This document shows positions 61,292 through 64,000 of a stretch of 64,000 nucleotides of DNA, one piece after another; within the stretch, counting starts at the first letter, position 1; every line of letters begins with the position of its first letter. Location: NCBI GenBank assembly GCA_009829735.1, contig CM020620.1:6402545-6466544 (forward strand), read 5' to 3'. The position numbers and the translations under genes were made by a program. The notes under the pieces are model-generated. The model had not been told where the DNA came from and searched no databases. It worked only from the letters and a program-made list of their open reading frames with translations. The DNA is from Pyropia yezoensis. Its lineage: Eukaryota > Rhodophyta > Bangiophyceae > Bangiales > Bangiaceae.

Positions 61292-63806
61292 TCACACCTT
61301 TTCCTTATCCGAGCGCTGCGCTTCCGCTACTTTCGGCTTCCGGATGATCCATTGCTCCACCGGGTTCCGGCCCACCGAGGTCCGCAGCATTGCGTCCAGA
61401 CTCTGGCAGACGCCCGGCTTGGCCAGTCCGTTCGCAAGGTTGTTCGCAGACTTAACCAGGCCAACATTGGAAATCTCGTTGCAGTTGTAGGCCTTTCGGG
61501 CAGCAGCGATGTCGATCATCAGCCGCTTTTCAACCATGTGTGAAGCCCGCGTGATGACGTCAAACAGCTGCTTCGAGTCCGTCAGCATAGTGTGAGGCAT
61601 TTGCTGCTTTCACAGGCGCTCCAGGTCGTGCTTTATGAAGAAGGCCTCGTCGAACGCGTTGGCGAAGGCGTAGACTTCACCCGCCGTGATGGAGCGCACG
61701 ACACGACGGGACTTCTTGCTTGAATAGGCCAGCACGTGACAGCAATCCGCAGCGTCACACAACAGGATGATGAAGCCAAGCTGGGAAGAGTAGTCGTCAT
61801 TCGATGCAAGGGAAGCGTCGGCGTACACACGAAGATGGAGAGTGCTCCAGTCCAGAGGGAAGTAAGACAGCACCAGGTCCGCCGTTGACTTGGCGTACTT
61901 GATGGCCTTGTTCAGTTCTTGCACGTGACGCTTGGCAAGAGTCTTGGCGGACACTTGGGCAGCGCGGTTGATCGCCGCACAGAGATCGGGGCGGCTGTGC
62001 GCCAGCCAAGAAAAGGCAGCTCGGGTAGAGATGAACTTGTCGTAGGTGACGTCCAAAGGCATTTTATGCACCAACGTAACGTATTCGGGCTGGCTCAAAG
62101 AGAAGTGTCGCGAAGGCTTGGAGAGGGTGCGCACACAAACTCCCAGGAACTCAGTATCGTCCCACTCACGCGGCTTGGACTCAAAGCGGGTCAGCGTCGA
62201 CTCCGTCAAGCTTTGGAAGTTCTCGTTGCCACCGAGCAGCATGTCGTCCACGTACGATCCAAGCAGTCCATCGGCGTGGCCATCCCCGTACTTGTAGTAC
62301 AGAGCTGGGTCTCCCGTCAGAGACGACATGCACAGATCATCCTTGATGTGAGCAGTCATAGTCGCGCTCGAGTAGTCACCCGCGTCACACAGACCATACA
62401 GTGGCTTGAGGACTTGCAGTACCTCGTCATCAGCAACACCCAAGATGGCACGGACCTCCTGACGTGGGTCCAGGTAGACCGGTCGGGACAGCTTGTCCTT
62501 GCTCTGCAGGTAGGACTGGTTGACATCGCGGGAGAAGATCCTGAAGCCGAGAACCGCACTAGTAGACACGATGATCTTGGTCGAGCGCTGCCGCAGAGTC
62601 GACAGGTTGTGCACCACGAACGGCTTGGCCTTATCCCTGTTGCCTTGCACGACGTATGGACTCTGGCCCTTCTCCTTTGGTGTGCCAACGTGCTTCAGCG
62701 CGTGGGGAAAGCGGCCGCCCATGATGTTGGCGCCATTCGGGAGGTCCTTGCGTTTGACGCGAGCCCAGACTTTCCGTCTCAGGAGCGCGACTGCTTCGTC
62801 CCGGCGTGCGTCTTGAATGTGCTTGGATGACACGCCTGCGTCTCCAGGCTGGGGTACCTCCGTCACCAGCACCTCCGTTCTTCGCGGAAGGGCATCTATG
62901 TCGCCAAAAGACACAGATTCCGTTAAAGTCAATGCCACTTGTCCATCGTCAGCCACCTCGACGACGTCGCGGACTTGCTCCGCATCTGGTGTCATCGTCG
63001 CACAGCCATCTCCCTCAGTCTGCGTCCCTTGAGCTTGCTCCGGCACGTACTCCTTCACCTTGTACACGGAGAAGAGCTTCACGGAGTTGCCGACGTTGAG
63101 CCAGACCTGCTTGCCATCTGTAGGCAAGACGTCATACGGCCCCACCCATTGATCCACCGGCTTTTCGCGGTAGACCAAGACCGACATACCCGCAGGGAAA
63201 ACAGCGTCAGAAACGGCTGGGACACGGCTTCGCACCGCGCGTTCAAGCCGCGACTTCGTGACGTGCTTCGCCATCTCGGCCCTTGCGGCGTGCATCGCCA
63301 TGACACGGTCACGCTGAGCGGGAAGGTTGACTGGCGCCACCGGCATGCGCGGCAGAACCCCAAAGACCAGAAGGGTTGGCACCAGTCCGCTCGGCCCAGC
63401 AGTCTGGTTCATGCCCCACACGGACATGGCCAGGGCATCCTCCGTAGGCAGGACCGGATGAGACGCACGCACGCGCCAGTAGATGCGGCGTATGAAAGAA
63501 CGGTAGCGCTTACCGACACCTAGAGAGTTGGGCGACTCGATATCCGACTCCAGTCGCGTGATGCCTCCTGACTGCTGCAGCGCCTTCCACTCGTCTGACG
63601 CCAGCTGCGGCCATCGGTCAGCGTGCATAGAGTCCGAGTAGCCGACGTAAGGTGTCAGCTGGGTGACCCCAGCAGCGCACATAAGCCTGCCAGACGTCCT
63701 GTAGCACAATAGGAATCCGTCGCACGTCCACTCTCAGGGAACACTCACGAAGGGGGATCGGCACCAACGTCACCGGGAGGCCAAGGTTGCTGTCCTTGGA
63801 GCGCAA
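61292..63806 (-). pseudogene. Ty1/copia polyprotein fragment, broken (IN-RT-RNaseH)
   Basis: The minus strand carries the 3' part of a copia polyprotein. The integrase end (LGVGKRYRSFIRRIYWRVR, GPSGLVPTLLVFGVLPRMP) is followed by a linker and a reverse transcriptase with TKIIVSTSAVLGFRIFSRDV, LKPLYGLCDAGDY and the catalytic YVDD at 62243-62254, then RNase H (YADASLASNDDYSSQLGF, TAGEVYAFANAFDEA). A TGA at 61610-61612 interrupts the RNase H domain, after which the same frame continues with DSKQLFDVITRA and KRLMIDIAAAR to 61292. Upstream, an apparent 1-nt indel near 63670 shifts the frame: DVWQAYVRCW belongs to the integrase but is in another frame, open from 63806. Gag, protease and the integrase catalytic core are absent. 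It is therefore 5'-truncated and inactive. Confidence 0.92.
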
Positions 63807-64000
63807 GCCACGGGACCAAGATGGGAGCCCAAATGGGAGGGGTTTGTTGTTCTGCCTTGGCCGGCGGTGGATTCGCCGCCGGCCCCCTCGTTATAAACCC
63901 TCGGAGACACTACTAACTACCCTCCACCCCAAGATGCAAGTCCCTCTGGTCATACGTAACTTATAGATACCGTGACCAGTACGGACTCTCAAATTGAAAG
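63807..64000. other. window edge, possible promoter
   Basis: GC-rich inverted repeat GCCGGCGG...CCGCCGGC near 63860-63882, then CGTTATAAACC at 63890, a good TATA match on the plus strand. Whatever it drives lies beyond the window. Confidence 0.35.

Overview
The window is nuclear DNA of a very GC-rich, intron-poor eukaryote. The evidence is a set of eukaryote-only housekeeping genes (CPSF2, RUVBL2, a PSMG2-like proteasome chaperone, a CLASP-like TOG protein, an RRM protein of the RBP45/47-NAM8-SECp43 type), one clear GT-AG intron, and Ty3 and Ty1 retrotransposons. Proteins are swollen with Ala, Gly and Pro tracts, and runs of 10-26 G or C are common. This combination most resembles a bangiophyte red alga (Porphyra/Pyropia type). 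That placement is inference from composition and style, not from a sequence match.

Layout. 1-5.1 kb: 3' part of a decayed Ty3/gypsy chromovirus (element A), followed by a convergent antisense gene and the start of its 3' LTR. 5.4-6.3 kb: a 409-bp tandem repeat with a TATA box in each unit. 6.2-8.4 kb: an orphan minus-strand ORF with one stop. 8.8-9.4 kb: a dispersed repeat with tRNA-like A/B boxes. 9.8-31.7 kb: a compact gene island holding CPSF2 (+), a D-box (securin-like) protein (-), PSMG2-like (+), flavin-reductase-like (-), 2OG-Fe(II) oxygenase (+), RUVBL2 (-), CLASP-like (+) and a two-RRM protein (-). A putative TIR element lies at 22.8-23.7 kb. 31.7-36.1 kb: gene-poor repeat debris. 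36.1-45.8 kb: a complete, apparently recent Ty3 chromovirus (element B) with identical 572-bp LTRs, a 5-bp target duplication, gag, pol, a GGGAAAC frameshift site and a convergent antisense ORF. 46.9-49.4 kb: a 265-bp repeat shared with 35.2 kb, and an orphan ORF. 49.8-57.5 kb: a small membrane protein (+), a 1266-residue Ala-rich coiled-coil protein with an N-terminal C2-like region (+), and maleylacetoacetate isomerase (-, two exons). 57.5-64 kb: repeats and a broken Ty1/copia element (-).

Two observations stand out. First, both Ty3 elements, although clearly different families, carry an antisense ORF of about 640 codons between the pol stop and the 3' LTR, and the two predicted proteins appear distantly related. 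Second, several housekeeping-like genes (PSMG2, CLASP, 2OG oxygenase, flavin-reductase-like, D-box protein) switch reading frame exactly at long G/C homopolymers. Either the assembly miscounts those runs or the tracts are truly length-variable; the gene models here depend on which is true.
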